Assembly (NCBI GenBank): GCA_030595125.1
Contig: JAUVDV010000046.1
Span: 1-44,290 of the forward strand
Source of the DNA: Deltaproteobacteria bacterium
GTDB taxonomy: Bacteria > Myxococcota_A > Polyangia > JAAYKL01
Length of the DNA stretch: 44,290 bases
Direction: 5' to 3'
The first letter of the stretch is position 1. Every line of letters begins with the position of its first letter. The notes under the pieces are model-generated. The model worked only from the letters and a program-made list of their open reading frames with translations, did no database searches and had not been told where the DNA came from. Position numbers and translations under genes: made by a program. Below are positions 33,502 to 41,858 of the stretch, piece by piece.

Positions 33502-34137
33502 ATGACCGGGTTTCACGAAGAGGTGCTGCCAATCGAGCAGCGCCGTGTTCTGAATGTAATCGGAGACTGGTGTCGGCAGCGAGATTTCTACCTCGGAGGC
33601 GGAACCGCCGTCGCGATCCAGTTGGGGCATCGCCGCTCCCTTGACCTCGACTGGTTCTTTCCTTCGGAGCGATTCGATTCGGACGCGTTGGCGCAAGAAC
33701 TGCGCATGGACGGTATACCCATTGACGTGAGAGAAGTCGGCAGGGGCGCGTTGCACGGCCTCATCGATGGAGTTCGGGTTTCCTTTATTCGATACAGGTA
33801 CCCGCTGCTTGGAGATTTTATCGAATGGCCCGAGTACCGATGTCGCATGGCCTGTCTCGAAGATCTGGCGTGTATGAAACTCGCGGCAGCAGCACAACGT
33901 GGAGACAAGAAAGATTTTTTCGATGTCGTCGCGATTTGTTCCGGACCCGTTCCCTTTGATCGCGCGCTCGAATTGTATTTGAAAAAGTTCGCCGTCAAGA
34001 GCATCGGACATGTCCTCATGTCGTTATGTTATTTCGACGATGCGCAAGCGCAGGAGTCTCCCGAGCTTCTCTCAGAGATGAGTTGGGACGAGGTTCAAAA
34101 GACCTTGAGGACATGGGTCAGGGAAAAAGCGGGGTAG
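33502..34137 (+). CDS. AbiEii-like nucleotidyltransferase (putative toxin)
   Basis: 211 residues. The nucleotidyltransferase signature is YLGGGTAVAIQLGHRRSLDLDWF: GGGT at 32-35, then Asp48 and Asp50 as metal ligands. A later KKDFFDV, near residue 136, supplies the conserved Lys/Asp. This is the DUF1814/AbiEii layout. Members include AbiEii of the AbiE phage-exclusion system and MenT toxins, which add nucleotides to tRNA ends. Full-length AbiEii is near 300 residues, so this is a shorter member. The gene is coupled to its putative antitoxin and inserted between glmS and aspS, a typical place for a mobile defence cassette. No integrase or repeats flank it. Confidence 0.75.
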   Translation: MTGFHEEVLPIEQRRVLNVIGDWCRQRDFYLGGGTAVAIQLGHRRSLDLDWFFPSERFDSDALAQELRMDGIPIDVREVGRGALHGLIDGVRVSFIRYRYPLLGDFIEWPEYRCRMACLEDLACMKLAAAAQRGDKKDFFDVVAICSGPVPFDRALELYLKKFAVKSIGHVLMSLCYFDDAQAQESPELLSEMSWDEVQKTLRTWVREKAG

Positions 34138-34171
34138 AGGTTTCCCCATTTCTTTAAAAAAGGAGTTGAAA

Positions 34172-35956
34172 GTGGGTCGATTCATAACGGAATGGAAAAA
34201 AAGCCACGGGGCCGGCGAGCTACGGATAGAAAATGCGGGGCAGACCGCAGTCCTCATGGGGTGGGTGGACGCGGTGAGAAATCACGGGGGTACGATCTTC
34301 ATCGACCTGCGGGATCGCTTCGGAGTAGCTCAGGTCGTGTTCGACGGGGCAAGCCTCGGCGAGGCCGACATGGAAGTGGCCGGGGGGTTGCGTCAGGAGT
34401 ACGTGGTGGCGGTTCGCGGCACAGTCCGCAAGCGCGCGGGCAAGCCCAACCCCAAGCTGGCCACCGGTGAAGTAGAGGTGGTGACCACCGAACTCGAACT
34501 CTTCAACAAGTCATTGCCCATGCCGTTCCAGGTGGCCGATGAGGTGGACGCCAGGGAGGAAACCAGGCTCAAGTACAGGTTCCTGGACCTTCGGCGCCCG
34601 CCGTTGCGCAAGGCGATGATTCTCAGATCCGAGGCCGCCCGATTGGCGCGTGAGTATTTCGCGTCGCAGGGTTTTGTAGAGTTCGATACCCCCATCCTCA
34701 CCAAATCGACACCGGAAGGGGCCAGGGATTATCTGGTGCCGTCGCGGGTCAACCCCGGAACGTTCTTCGCGCTCCCCCAGTCGCCCCAGCTGTTCAAGCA
34801 ACTCCTGCAGGTGTCGGGCTACGAGCGTTACTACCAGATCTGCAGGTGCTTTCGGGACGAGGATCTGCGCTCGGACAGACAACCGGAGTTTACACAGATC
34901 GACCTGGAGATGAGCTTCGTCGACCCCGACGACGTGATGACCGTCGCCGATGGAATGATCGCCTCCATGTTCGCGGGCTTGAGGAACGTGGAGGTTCCGC
35001 TCCCGATCCCGCGGATCACATACGATCAGGCGATGGCGCGCTTCGGAGTGGACAACCCGGACGTCCGTTTCGGCATGGAGCTGATCGATCTAACGGATCT
35101 GGCAAAGACCTCCGGGTTCCAGGTGTTTTCCAGCGTGGCGGGCGAAGGCGGAGTGGTGACGGGCATGGTGGCTTCAGGCGGCGCCGCGTTCTCGCGCAAG
35201 GAAGTGGACGCCCTCACCGAGTTCGTCAAGACTTACGGCGCGGGCGGTCTCGCCTGGACCAAGCGCGCGGACGGAAAGTTCACCGGCCCCCTGGCCAAGT
35301 TCGTCGACGAGGCACTCGAGAAGGCGCTTCTCGGTGACGCGGGAATGAAGGACGGCGACCTGGCACTTTTCGTGGCGGATCGGGACGCGAGCGTTGCCCG
35401 CACGGCGGCGGGCAGACTTCGCGGTCACCTCGGAAACAAGTTGAGCCTGGTGAACCCCGACAAGTTCGGTTTCATATGGGTGACCGACTTTCCCATGTTC
35501 GAGCGGGACGAGGAGACCGGGAAGCTCGTGGCAATGCATCACCCGTTCACGTCCCCCAATTCCGAGGATCTCGATCTGCTCTCGACCGACCCTCTGAAGG
35601 TCAAGACCCGCGCCTACGACATTGTCATCAACGGCCAGGAGGTGGGAGGGGGGTCCATCCGTATTCACGACCGCAAGGTGCAATCACTGGTGTTCGAGGC
35701 GCTGGGCATCGGCGAGGAAGAAGCCGGGCGGAAGTTCGGATTCCTGCTGGAGGCCCTGTCATACGGAGCGCCTCCCCACGGCGGGCTGGCGTTCGGCTTC
35801 GATCGGCTGGTGTCCATCCTCGTGGGCACGGACTCCATCCGGGACGTAATCGCCTTCCCCAAGACGACACGGGCCGCATGCCTGATGACGGAGGCGCCGT
35901 CGCAAGTGGATACGGAGCAGCTCGCCGAGCTGGGAATAGGGCTCATCGAGAAATAG
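34172..35956 (+). CDS. aspS: Aspartate-tRNA ligase, probably non-discriminating
   Basis: 594 residues, the bacterial type. An N-terminal OB-fold binds the anticodon (GWVDAVRNHGGTIFIDLRDR). The class II core has QSPQLFKQLL, motif 2 FRDEDLRSDRQPEFTQ and motif 3 GLAFGFDRLVSIL, with a GAD domain inserted at about 305-420. His38 in the RNHGG loop corresponds to the His that marks non-discriminating bacterial AspRS, where discriminating enzymes have Leu. Such an enzyme also charges tRNA-Asn with Asp, which GatCAB then amidates. Start: GTG at 34172, six bases after AAGGAG; a TTG at 34166 would touch that site. 34 bases after the AbiEii-like gene. Confidence 0.96.
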   Translation: MGRFITEWKKSHGAGELRIENAGQTAVLMGWVDAVRNHGGTIFIDLRDRFGVAQVVFDGASLGEADMEVAGGLRQEYVVAVRGTVRKRAGKPNPKLATGEVEVVTTELELFNKSLPMPFQVADEVDAREETRLKYRFLDLRRPPLRKAMILRSEAARLAREYFASQGFVEFDTPILTKSTPEGARDYLVPSRVNPGTFFALPQSPQLFKQLLQVSGYERYYQICRCFRDEDLRSDRQPEFTQIDLEMSFVDPDDVMTVADGMIASMFAGLRNVEVPLPIPRITYDQAMARFGVDNPDVRFGMELIDLTDLAKTSGFQVFSSVAGEGGVVTGMVASGGAAFSRKEVDALTEFVKTYGAGGLAWTKRADGKFTGPLAKFVDEALEKALLGDAGMKDGDLALFVADRDASVARTAAGRLRGHLGNKLSLVNPDKFGFIWVTDFPMFERDEETGKLVAMHHPFTSPNSEDLDLLSTDPLKVKTRAYDIVINGQEVGGGSIRIHDRKVQSLVFEALGIGEEEAGRKFGFLLEALSYGAPPHGGLAFGFDRLVSILVGTDSIRDVIAFPKTTRAACLMTEAPSQVDTEQLAELGIGLIEK

Positions 35957-36061
35957 CGGGCGCGGTAATGCTGGACGAACGCAATGTATGTGGAATAGGC
36001 TTAAATACATAAGTCGAAATGACAGTCTCTAGTGTGTTGCCCTTTTTTTCGCGGGAGAATA

Positions 36062-36922
36062 ATGAAAATGAAAAAGACATTTATTATCGGGCTCATGATG
36101 GCGGCGGTTTCAGTCGTTTTCTACACCCTCGCCGGGTGCGAGATCGAGAACGAGGACGGCGAGACCGAACAGGTCGTCATCTCCGCCGAGTGTAACTGGT
36201 ACGGGGGCGTCGAATGCGATCTCCAGTGCGACGATTTCGAGTTCTGGGTCTCCTGCGAGGGGGAAATGGACATCGATTGCTACCCCAACTGCGACGAGTT
36301 CGACTTCACCGTCGAGTGCTCGGCGAGCTGCGAGGCGGATTGCGGTCTCGAGTGCACCGGCGACTGGAGCGTGACGGACTGCGAGCTCTACTGCCAGGGC
36401 GATTGCTCGGCATCCTGCGAGGCCGAGTGTTCCGCGTCCGCCGACGAGGCCGAGTGCGCAGGCCACTGCGAGGGTTACTGCGAGGGTCACTGCTCGGCGG
36501 GCTGTGAAATCGAAGCGCCCGATTGCGACGGATGGTGCGAGGCGTCCTGCGAGGGCGAGTGCAAAGCGGAGGCCAACATCGACTGCCACCTGTGCAACGT
36601 GGATGTCTACGTCGACTGCGAGAGCGAGATGAACATCGACTGCCACGGCGGGTGCGACTCCGACGGTGTCCTCGAGTGCAACGGCGAGTTCATCGACAAG
36701 AAGGATCTCGAGGCCGCCGTGGATTGGGTACAGGCCAACATGACCGCCGAGGTCACCTTCGATGGAGACGCCGAGTGTTACGGTAATACATGCACCGCCG
36801 AGGGTAGCTGCGCCTTCGAATGCGCCGTCGGATCCACCGGCAGGGGCAAAAACGCCCTGGGCACCGGCCTGTTCGTCCTTCTCCTTTGCGCCATCCTGGT
36901 CATCCGCCGCAAGCGGGGATAG
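36062..36922 (+). CDS. Cys-rich acidic lipoprotein with C-terminal membrane anchor
   Basis: 286 residues with 36 Cys. The lipobox TLAGC gives Cys26. From residue 40 to about 215 the protein is a run of short units, mostly C-x3-C with Glu, Ala, Ser and Gly between (for example ECSASCEADC, CEGYCEGHC). After a short region without Cys come six more residues of the same kind and a C-terminal hydrophobic helix followed by RRKRG. That end resembles the tripartite sorting tails (GlyGly-CTERM or MYXO-CTERM type), though the exact tag is not clear. Spacing may suit metal binding or a disulfide ladder. Start at the ATG 36062 with GGGAG. Family not recognised. Confidence 0.72.
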   Translation: MKMKKTFIIGLMMAAVSVVFYTLAGCEIENEDGETEQVVISAECNWYGGVECDLQCDDFEFWVSCEGEMDIDCYPNCDEFDFTVECSASCEADCGLECTGDWSVTDCELYCQGDCSASCEAECSASADEAECAGHCEGYCEGHCSAGCEIEAPDCDGWCEASCEGECKAEANIDCHLCNVDVYVDCESEMNIDCHGGCDSDGVLECNGEFIDKKDLEAAVDWVQANMTAEVTFDGDAECYGNTCTAEGSCAFECAVGSTGRGKNALGTGLFVLLLCAILVIRRKRG

Positions 36923-36949
36923 CTCACACCAGATCTCGTCCGAGATAAA

Positions 36950-38035
36950 TCAATCTGTGGCGTAGGGCTGGGGCGGAATCTCCGTCTTCGATGAGTCGGC
37001 CGGCTTCTTCTTGCAGTCGTTGTCCTTCAAACACTTTTGATACCCCTGGTCCCGGGCCTTCTCGACAAGGCGAGGATAGAACGGGCACTCGGTGAACCGG
37101 CCGTAGATGTCCCTGCAACTCTCAACCTTTGGCTGTTCCTTTGGGGGGAGCACCGACGGAGGCGGGTCATCCCAGGCGAATACGAGCCCTCCTCCGAAGA
37201 AGACGCTGACAGGCCCGTTGAACTTGTGCCCGATGTGGGTGACCATGCCGTTGAGCTGCAGGTCAACCCTGTCCCCCAGGTGAAACACGAGGGCCAGCCC
37301 GCCCCGAAATCGTGCCGCGAAGGACAACTCTGTTTTTACCGAGTTACCGAGGATCATGGCCACCTCTTCTTCGGTCAGTTCCATATCCCCACTGTCGGGA
37401 TCGATCCACCCCTCGATGTCTTCCTCGGATGCGCTGAAGGGTTGGGTCTTGGTGTCCACGTTGATGCTTGGGGCCACCTCGACCCAGGGGACGAACGAGA
37501 TGTGCCTCGAAGCGGAAACGGGCAGGCCGATACCCAGCGGAATGGCGAAGGTAAACTGGTTGCTCTGTTTGCTCAGCAGGGCTGCCGGCGCGCCGCCCAG
37601 AAAGAAGGTGAACGCTGCTCCTGGAAGCCCGTTGTCGTAGCGATCGGCCACCGGGATACCGTAGACCGCCATTGCAGTGGCGCCCAGGCCGTGGTTGACG
37701 GCGCTCTGCGGATCCGCCTGGTAGTTGAGATAGTGGAGGCCAAATTGAGCCGAGAGCTTGCCGGTGGTGGACGTAAAGTTGGAGACGTATGAACCGACGT
37801 GCAGATGTCCGCCTTCGAAAAAGCCTGCGTTGAAGGCAAACATGATTGTGGACAAAGTGGTGTCCCAGGTGGAGACCGCCGGCCCGTGTGTGCCGGGGAG
37901 AGCGTCCGCATCCACGGAGAAGAAAGAAACTGCCAGGCAGGTTGCCAGGGCAACGACCGGCAGGATAGCCCCGGTGCGGGGACGGCGATCGCATTCGCAA
38001 ATGCAACGGCCTGATATTCTTTCTGTCTCTTTCAT
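36950..38035 (-). CDS. Predicted outer-membrane beta-barrel protein
   Basis: 361 residues. After a long basic N-terminus there is a signal segment (about 22-45, ending DADALPG). About a dozen alternating strands with aromatic girdle residues follow (HLHVGSYVSNFTS, QFGLHYLNYQAD, QFTFAIPLGIGLPV, ISFVPWVEVAPSINVD, LALVFHLGDRVDLQLNGMV), as in bacterial beta-barrels. The last 70 residues are a soluble tail with four Cys (CRDIYGRFTEC, CLKDNDC), perhaps periplasmic. The ribosome site GAGGGAA is somewhat distant. It is convergent with the Cys-rich gene. Substrate unknown; the barrel call is from strand pattern only. Confidence 0.65.
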   Translation of the reverse strand: MKETERISGRCICECDRRPRTGAILPVVALATCLAVSFFSVDADALPGTHGPAVSTWDTTLSTIMFAFNAGFFEGGHLHVGSYVSNFTSTTGKLSAQFGLHYLNYQADPQSAVNHGLGATAMAVYGIPVADRYDNGLPGAAFTFFLGGAPAALLSKQSNQFTFAIPLGIGLPVSASRHISFVPWVEVAPSINVDTKTQPFSASEEDIEGWIDPDSGDMELTEEEVAMILGNSVKTELSFAARFRGGLALVFHLGDRVDLQLNGMVTHIGHKFNGPVSVFFGGGLVFAWDDPPPSVLPPKEQPKVESCRDIYGRFTECPFYPRLVEKARDQGYQKCLKDNDCKKKPADSSKTEIPPQPYATD

Positions 38036-38145
38036 CGAAATCTGGTTCCCTCGATTGGTGGTTCCAACAAGTGTACTCCGCGTTTCCCGCGCTACAGAAA
38101 AAATGTTATGGTTTAATTGTAAAAAAGAATGCTGGAGGGCTCTCG

Positions 38146-38775
38146 ATGATCAGACTTTTTCACTGCTTGATACTTGGATTGATGCTTATATCAACGGGGT
38201 GCGCGGAGGGTGACACAACTGTAATAAGCGGCCCGGATTCCGATGTTGACTCCGACAGCGACTCCGACAGCGACAGCGACTCCGACAGTGACAGTGACGG
38301 GGACAGCGATTCCGATTCGGACACTGATTCCGACTCCGATTCGGACACAGACGACCCGTCATGTGGAGACTATGAGCAGTTTTGCTGCGAAACGAGTAGC
38401 TCTCAGGCCACTCCCTGCGACAATAACAATCTTGGTTGTTTGTACGACTGGCCCTCGAGCGGCACGTCGTTCTGTCTGGAAAAATGCGCGCCCGTATCCT
38501 GCACCACGGTGGAAGGAGAGGCGGGGGGTATTTGCCGGATGGCAGGGGACGACGTTTCCTCGATTGGCATCTGCATCGGCTCGGAGGCCGAGCAGTGCAA
38601 CAATACTACCGAGTGTCAGACGTACTTCGGGGTCACCGACGTGGAGTGCGTCGCCGGCATCGCCTCCGTGCCCATTTGTGTGGCCACCGGTTGCAATTTC
38701 TGGTCGTCATGCGCGGCGGCTCATTACTGCTCGGCCGTGGACGGCAACCTCTGCCTGAATATCAACATGCTCTGA
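38146..38775 (+). CDS. Linker lipoprotein with Cys-rich domain
   Basis: 209 residues. The lipobox STGC gives Cys19. A DSDSDS linker (about 31-67) leads to a domain with sixteen or more Cys (FCCETSSSQATPC, LGCLYDW, FCLEKCAPVSC, ECQTYFG, ATGCNFWSSCAAAHYC). The cysteine layout (C-x-P/S, then 'GICIG', then C-x-x-x-xC) is like the small disulfide domains common in myxobacterial surface proteins. GGAGGG precedes the ATG at 38146; the frame is open for 25 codons upstream but without a ribosome site. Stands alone, divergent from the beta-barrel gene. Function unknown. Confidence 0.75.
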   Translation: MIRLFHCLILGLMLISTGCAEGDTTVISGPDSDVDSDSDSDSDSDSDSDSDGDSDSDSDTDSDSDSDTDDPSCGDYEQFCCETSSSQATPCDNNNLGCLYDWPSSGTSFCLEKCAPVSCTTVEGEAGGICRMAGDDVSSIGICIGSEAEQCNNTTECQTYFGVTDVECVAGIASVPICVATGCNFWSSCAAAHYCSAVDGNLCLNINML

Positions 38776-38805
38776 ATCAGAGTGGCGGCATCACCTGAAG
38801 GTCGA

Positions 38806-38835
38806 TTGACATCCATGTCCGCGCGCGGATAAATT
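38806..38835 (+). promoter_or_regulatory. Sigma-70-like promoter directly before the SCP2-like gene
   Basis: TTGACA (38806-38811), 18-base spacer, then TAAATT (38830-38835). Only seven bases separate the -10 from the ATG at 38843, so transcription would begin at or next to the start codon. Confidence 0.55.
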
Positions 38836-38842
38836 CCCTAGC

Positions 38843-39229
38843 ATGCCACAAAACCCCAAATTGAAATATGTCGACAGGGACAGGATGAACCTCATCGGGC
38901 TCATGCTGGGAGGGATACTCGAGGAGAGTATCGCCAGCCCTCGCGGATCGGCCCTCGTTCGAAAGCTTCGAGGCGCTGTCGGTGTGACGGCCGGCAAGAT
39001 GCGGATCACCCTGCGGTTTGACGAAGACGGAGTGACCGTGATCCGCGGGATCGAGCCGGGCACAAGGGCCCGCGTGAAGGGCTCCCTCGACGGGTTGCTG
39101 CAGGTCAGCCTGGGTCGCGGGGCGATTCGCTCGTTCATGACCGGCGAGGTTTCGTTCTCGGGAAATCCGTTCTTCGTGCTCAAGATGCTGCCGCTCCTGA
39201 GGGTGGATCGATCGAGGAGGGCAAAATGA
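38843..39229 (+). CDS. SCP2 sterol-carrier-like protein
   Basis: 128 residues. The C-terminal two thirds show the SCP2 pattern: a strand MRITLRFDEDGVTVIRG, then ARVKGSLDGLLQVSLGRG, then a membrane-facing helix and SGNPFFVLKMLPLL. SCP2 folds enclose a hydrophobic tunnel for lipids. No Shine-Dalgarno site lies before the ATG at 38843, which sits where the upstream promoter would begin transcription. An ATG at residue 15 (38885), preceded by AGGGACAGG, is an alternative that would leave a normal leader. The stop overlaps the next gene (ATGA at 39226-39229), suggesting the lipid carrier and oxidase act on the same hydrophobic compound. Confidence 0.72.
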   Translation: MPQNPKLKYVDRDRMNLIGLMLGGILEESIASPRGSALVRKLRGAVGVTAGKMRITLRFDEDGVTVIRGIEPGTRARVKGSLDGLLQVSLGRGAIRSFMTGEVSFSGNPFFVLKMLPLLRVDRSRRAK

Positions 39230-40671
39230 AGATGACGCCGCAGCAGACGAAGAAGCTCTTTGAAAAAGTCATCCCCGAAGATCGGCTGACAATCGACGAG
39301 GATACCCTGGACAGGTACTCGCGGGATCAAACCGAGTGCGAACCGGGGCGTCCGGATCTGGTGGCGTTCGTCGAGACCGACACCGAGATGGTGGAGATAG
39401 TCAAGATCGCTTCGAAGTACCGGATACCCCTGATACCCCGGGTCGCGGGAACCAATCTCGGGGGGCTCTCATTGGCCACCAGAGGCGGCGTGATCCTCGA
39501 TCTCACCGGGATGAACAAGATCCTGGCCGTCAACGAGACCGACATGCTGGTCGTCATCGAACCGGGGGTCACCTTCCAGCAGCTGGTGGACGAGCTCAAG
39601 GCCCGGGATCTGCCATTGACCATCGGCATCCCCCTGTCCCCTCCGGAAACCTCGGTCATGGCAAACTGCCTCATGGACGGACTGGGCAATCTCTCCTTGC
39701 TCCACGGCACCATGGGCGAATGGATCGCGGGGCTGGAGGTGGTGTTGGCCTCCGGAGAAGTGATCCGGACCGGCGCCTGGGCCGTCTCCGACGTGCCGTT
39801 CTCCCGCGCTCCGCTTCCGGATCTCACGGGCCTGTTCGTCTCCTGGCAGGGCGCCACCGGTCTGGTCACCAGGATGGCAGTCCAGCTCAAACCGAACCCT
39901 CCGCTTCGAAAGAAACTGTTTGTCCTCACCTACGACCGGCACCACACCTACGACATGATGCGCAGGTTCGCCAGGCTCAAGATCTTCGACGACATCGGCG
40001 GTCTGTCCTGGCCCACGGGCAAGATGCTCTACGGCGTGGAAAAACCCCTGCAAAGAGATCCCGACGAGCCGGAGTTCTTCACCTACCTGGATGTCTCCGC
40101 GTTCAGTCCGGCCGAGCTTCGGTTGAAACTCGAGATGGTGGTGGCCGAACTGAAAGACCTGCGCGAGAAGGGCGCCGTGATAGAAGATCCCTTCGATCTG
40201 GACACCATCTGCGCCATCAGCCCCAAGTTCGAAAAATTCGCAGTGTTCCCTACGGATCTGGACTTCCTGACCGACAACCCCGGCGGCGGGCTCACCTGGG
40301 TGGGAACCTACGGACCCATGAGCAGGTTCGACAAGGCGGCCGATCTGGGCATCGAGATCATGGATCGACACGGCTTCCCGCCGATCATCGTTTCGAGGCC
40401 CATGAAGAGCGGGCACTTCGGCGTGCTGCGCTTCATATCCACCTTCAAGCGAGACGATGAGGAGGACACGGCCAGAGTGGGGCGCTGCAACCGGGAGCTG
40501 ACCGACATGGTGCTCGAGCAGGGGTTCATCCCGTACAAGACCCCCGGCTGGGCGGTGGAAAAGGTGCTGCCCGGGATGTGGCCCGGGACCCACGATCTCA
40601 TGAGGCGCGTCAAGGCGCTGCTCGATCCGAAGGGGATCATGAATCCCGGCCGCTGGCAGCTGGATCCATAG
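39226..40671 (+). CDS. FAD-dependent oxidoreductase (FAD-linked oxidase, GlcD/VAO type)
   Basis: 481 residues. The N-terminal PCMH-type FAD domain has PLIPRVAGTNLGGLSLATRGGVILDLTGMNKIL, the pyrophosphate-binding loop, and VVIEPGVTFQQL. The C-terminal FAD-oxidase domain ends in KALLDPKGIMNPGRW, the usual family ending. The group includes D-lactate and glycolate dehydrogenases, vanillyl-alcohol oxidase and alkyldihydroxyacetone-phosphate synthase. The substrate cannot be read from sequence, but coupling to an SCP2-like lipid carrier suggests a lipophilic alcohol or hydroxy acid. No iron-sulfur domain is present. The start overlaps the SCP2-like stop (ATGA). Confidence 0.88.
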   Translation: MKMTPQQTKKLFEKVIPEDRLTIDEDTLDRYSRDQTECEPGRPDLVAFVETDTEMVEIVKIASKYRIPLIPRVAGTNLGGLSLATRGGVILDLTGMNKILAVNETDMLVVIEPGVTFQQLVDELKARDLPLTIGIPLSPPETSVMANCLMDGLGNLSLLHGTMGEWIAGLEVVLASGEVIRTGAWAVSDVPFSRAPLPDLTGLFVSWQGATGLVTRMAVQLKPNPPLRKKLFVLTYDRHHTYDMMRRFARLKIFDDIGGLSWPTGKMLYGVEKPLQRDPDEPEFFTYLDVSAFSPAELRLKLEMVVAELKDLREKGAVIEDPFDLDTICAISPKFEKFAVFPTDLDFLTDNPGGGLTWVGTYGPMSRFDKAADLGIEIMDRHGFPPIIVSRPMKSGHFGVLRFISTFKRDDEEDTARVGRCNRELTDMVLEQGFIPYKTPGWAVEKVLPGMWPGTHDLMRRVKALLDPKGIMNPGRWQLDP

Positions 40672-40695
40672 TCAAAGCTGGCTTCCTTCTACTTC

Positions 40696-40716
40696 CCCGC
40701 GCAGGATCTGCGCGGG
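40696..40716. terminator. Perfect 9-bp hairpin between convergent genes
   Basis: CCCGCGCAG (40696-40704), loop GAT, CTGCGCGGG (40708-40716). It lies 24 bases after the oxidase stop and 12 before the convergent outer-membrane gene's stop. It is very stable, with no T-run, so perhaps a stem that blocks transcripts or protects ends in both directions. Confidence 0.5.
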
Positions 40717-40727
40717 CTGGAGTCAAA

Positions 40728-41768
40728 TCAGAAGACCATCGTCGCGTGGATTCCGGTGTTGAAGAAGAAGCTGTCGTGTTTGCCGGAGAATTTCGAACAT
40801 GAAGAGGACGACTCGGCGATCACTTCCAGATTGGTAGTCGGATCGACAGTTCCGGTCTCCCCGCCATCGATATCGTTGCAGGTAGTTAAGAAGAACGGCT
40901 CGTAGACGGTCACCACTATCCCCAGGGAGAATCGGTCGGCGAGCTTGAAGTCCAGACCCAGGGAGTAGTCCAGGCCGATCCCGTGATTGGTCGATTTCGT
41001 ACCCAGACCATCTTCGTTGTCCCATGACGTGGACCAGATAAAATAACCCAGGTGCGCACCGAGCACCGGCTCCACGACGCTCTGCCTTCCGAGGGGAAAG
41101 AATCGCGCCCCCAGTCTTATCGCGTTGAACCTGCCGGAGAGGTCAAACACATCCGGGTTTGTGTTCTTGAGGATCTGCCCGGTGAACGTATAACCGACTT
41201 CCAGCACCAGCCAGGGCAAGATCCCGTAGCCCACCAGGACGTGCCCACCCAACCCGAAGTCCCCGTCCGGGGTGGTCTTGCAGCCTCCGGACGACGCGCA
41301 CTCGGAGGTTTCGAAGCCCAGGCTCACGAAGATCCCCATCGGTACGTAGGGGTCCTCTTCCACGGCGGCTTCTTCCTCCTCCACGATGACAATATCCGGC
41401 TGCGATGAGGTTATGGGAGGCGACACGGGCACAACGACCGCAGGAGGCGTCTGTGCGGATTTGAGGACACACTCGCCTTCCAACGTGCATTTCTCATCGC
41501 TGTCGCACGGCGGGTTGCACATGCTGATGCACTTGCCCTCGTGGCAGAAGTATCCGGACCGGCACTTGGGGAAACACTTTGCGCCATCGTCGGATTTGCT
41601 CTCGTCGGGCTTGCTTTCGGCCTTTGCAGTCGCTTCAGGCTTCGAAGCGGAATCCTCTGCCCAGGTCTTGTACGGATCTTCCTCCACCTGCGCCGCCACT
41701 GCCGTGGACATGAAAACCGAGCACGCGAAAGCGACCCCTGCAATAAATATTGATTTATGAATCATCAT
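40728..41768 (-). CDS. Outer-membrane beta-barrel protein with N-terminal Cys-rich segment
   Basis: 346 residues. A signal peptide ends near AAAQ (about 26). A charged spacer is followed by eight Cys in a 40-residue block (AKCFPKCRSGYFCHEGKC, SMCNPPCDSDEKC) of the myxobacterial 'C-PPC-x-C' type. A Pro/Glu linker follows, then an eight-strand-like barrel (MGIFVSLGFE, FGLGGHVLVGYGI, LVLEVGYTFTG, IRLGARFFPLG, LGAHLGYFIWS) ending in HATMVF with terminal Phe, as barrel assembly requires. Two ATG codons stand together at the start. The Cys-rich block may sit at the cell surface or in the periplasm. Specific role unknown. Confidence 0.72.
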   Translation of the reverse strand: MMIHKSIFIAGVAFACSVFMSTAVAAQVEEDPYKTWAEDSASKPEATAKAESKPDESKSDDGAKCFPKCRSGYFCHEGKCISMCNPPCDSDEKCTLEGECVLKSAQTPPAVVVPVSPPITSSQPDIVIVEEEEAAVEEDPYVPMGIFVSLGFETSECASSGGCKTTPDGDFGLGGHVLVGYGILPWLVLEVGYTFTGQILKNTNPDVFDLSGRFNAIRLGARFFPLGRQSVVEPVLGAHLGYFIWSTSWDNEDGLGTKSTNHGIGLDYSLGLDFKLADRFSLGIVVTVYEPFFLTTCNDIDGGETGTVDPTTNLEVIAESSSSCSKFSGKHDSFFFNTGIHATMVF

Positions 41769-41858
41769 TCATGAGTACCAGAACATGCATCTTTTGGGTT
41801 AATGATTTTGCTGCCGGCAGGCTGATGATATGATCGTTCCTGTTGATGGAGGTGGGCG

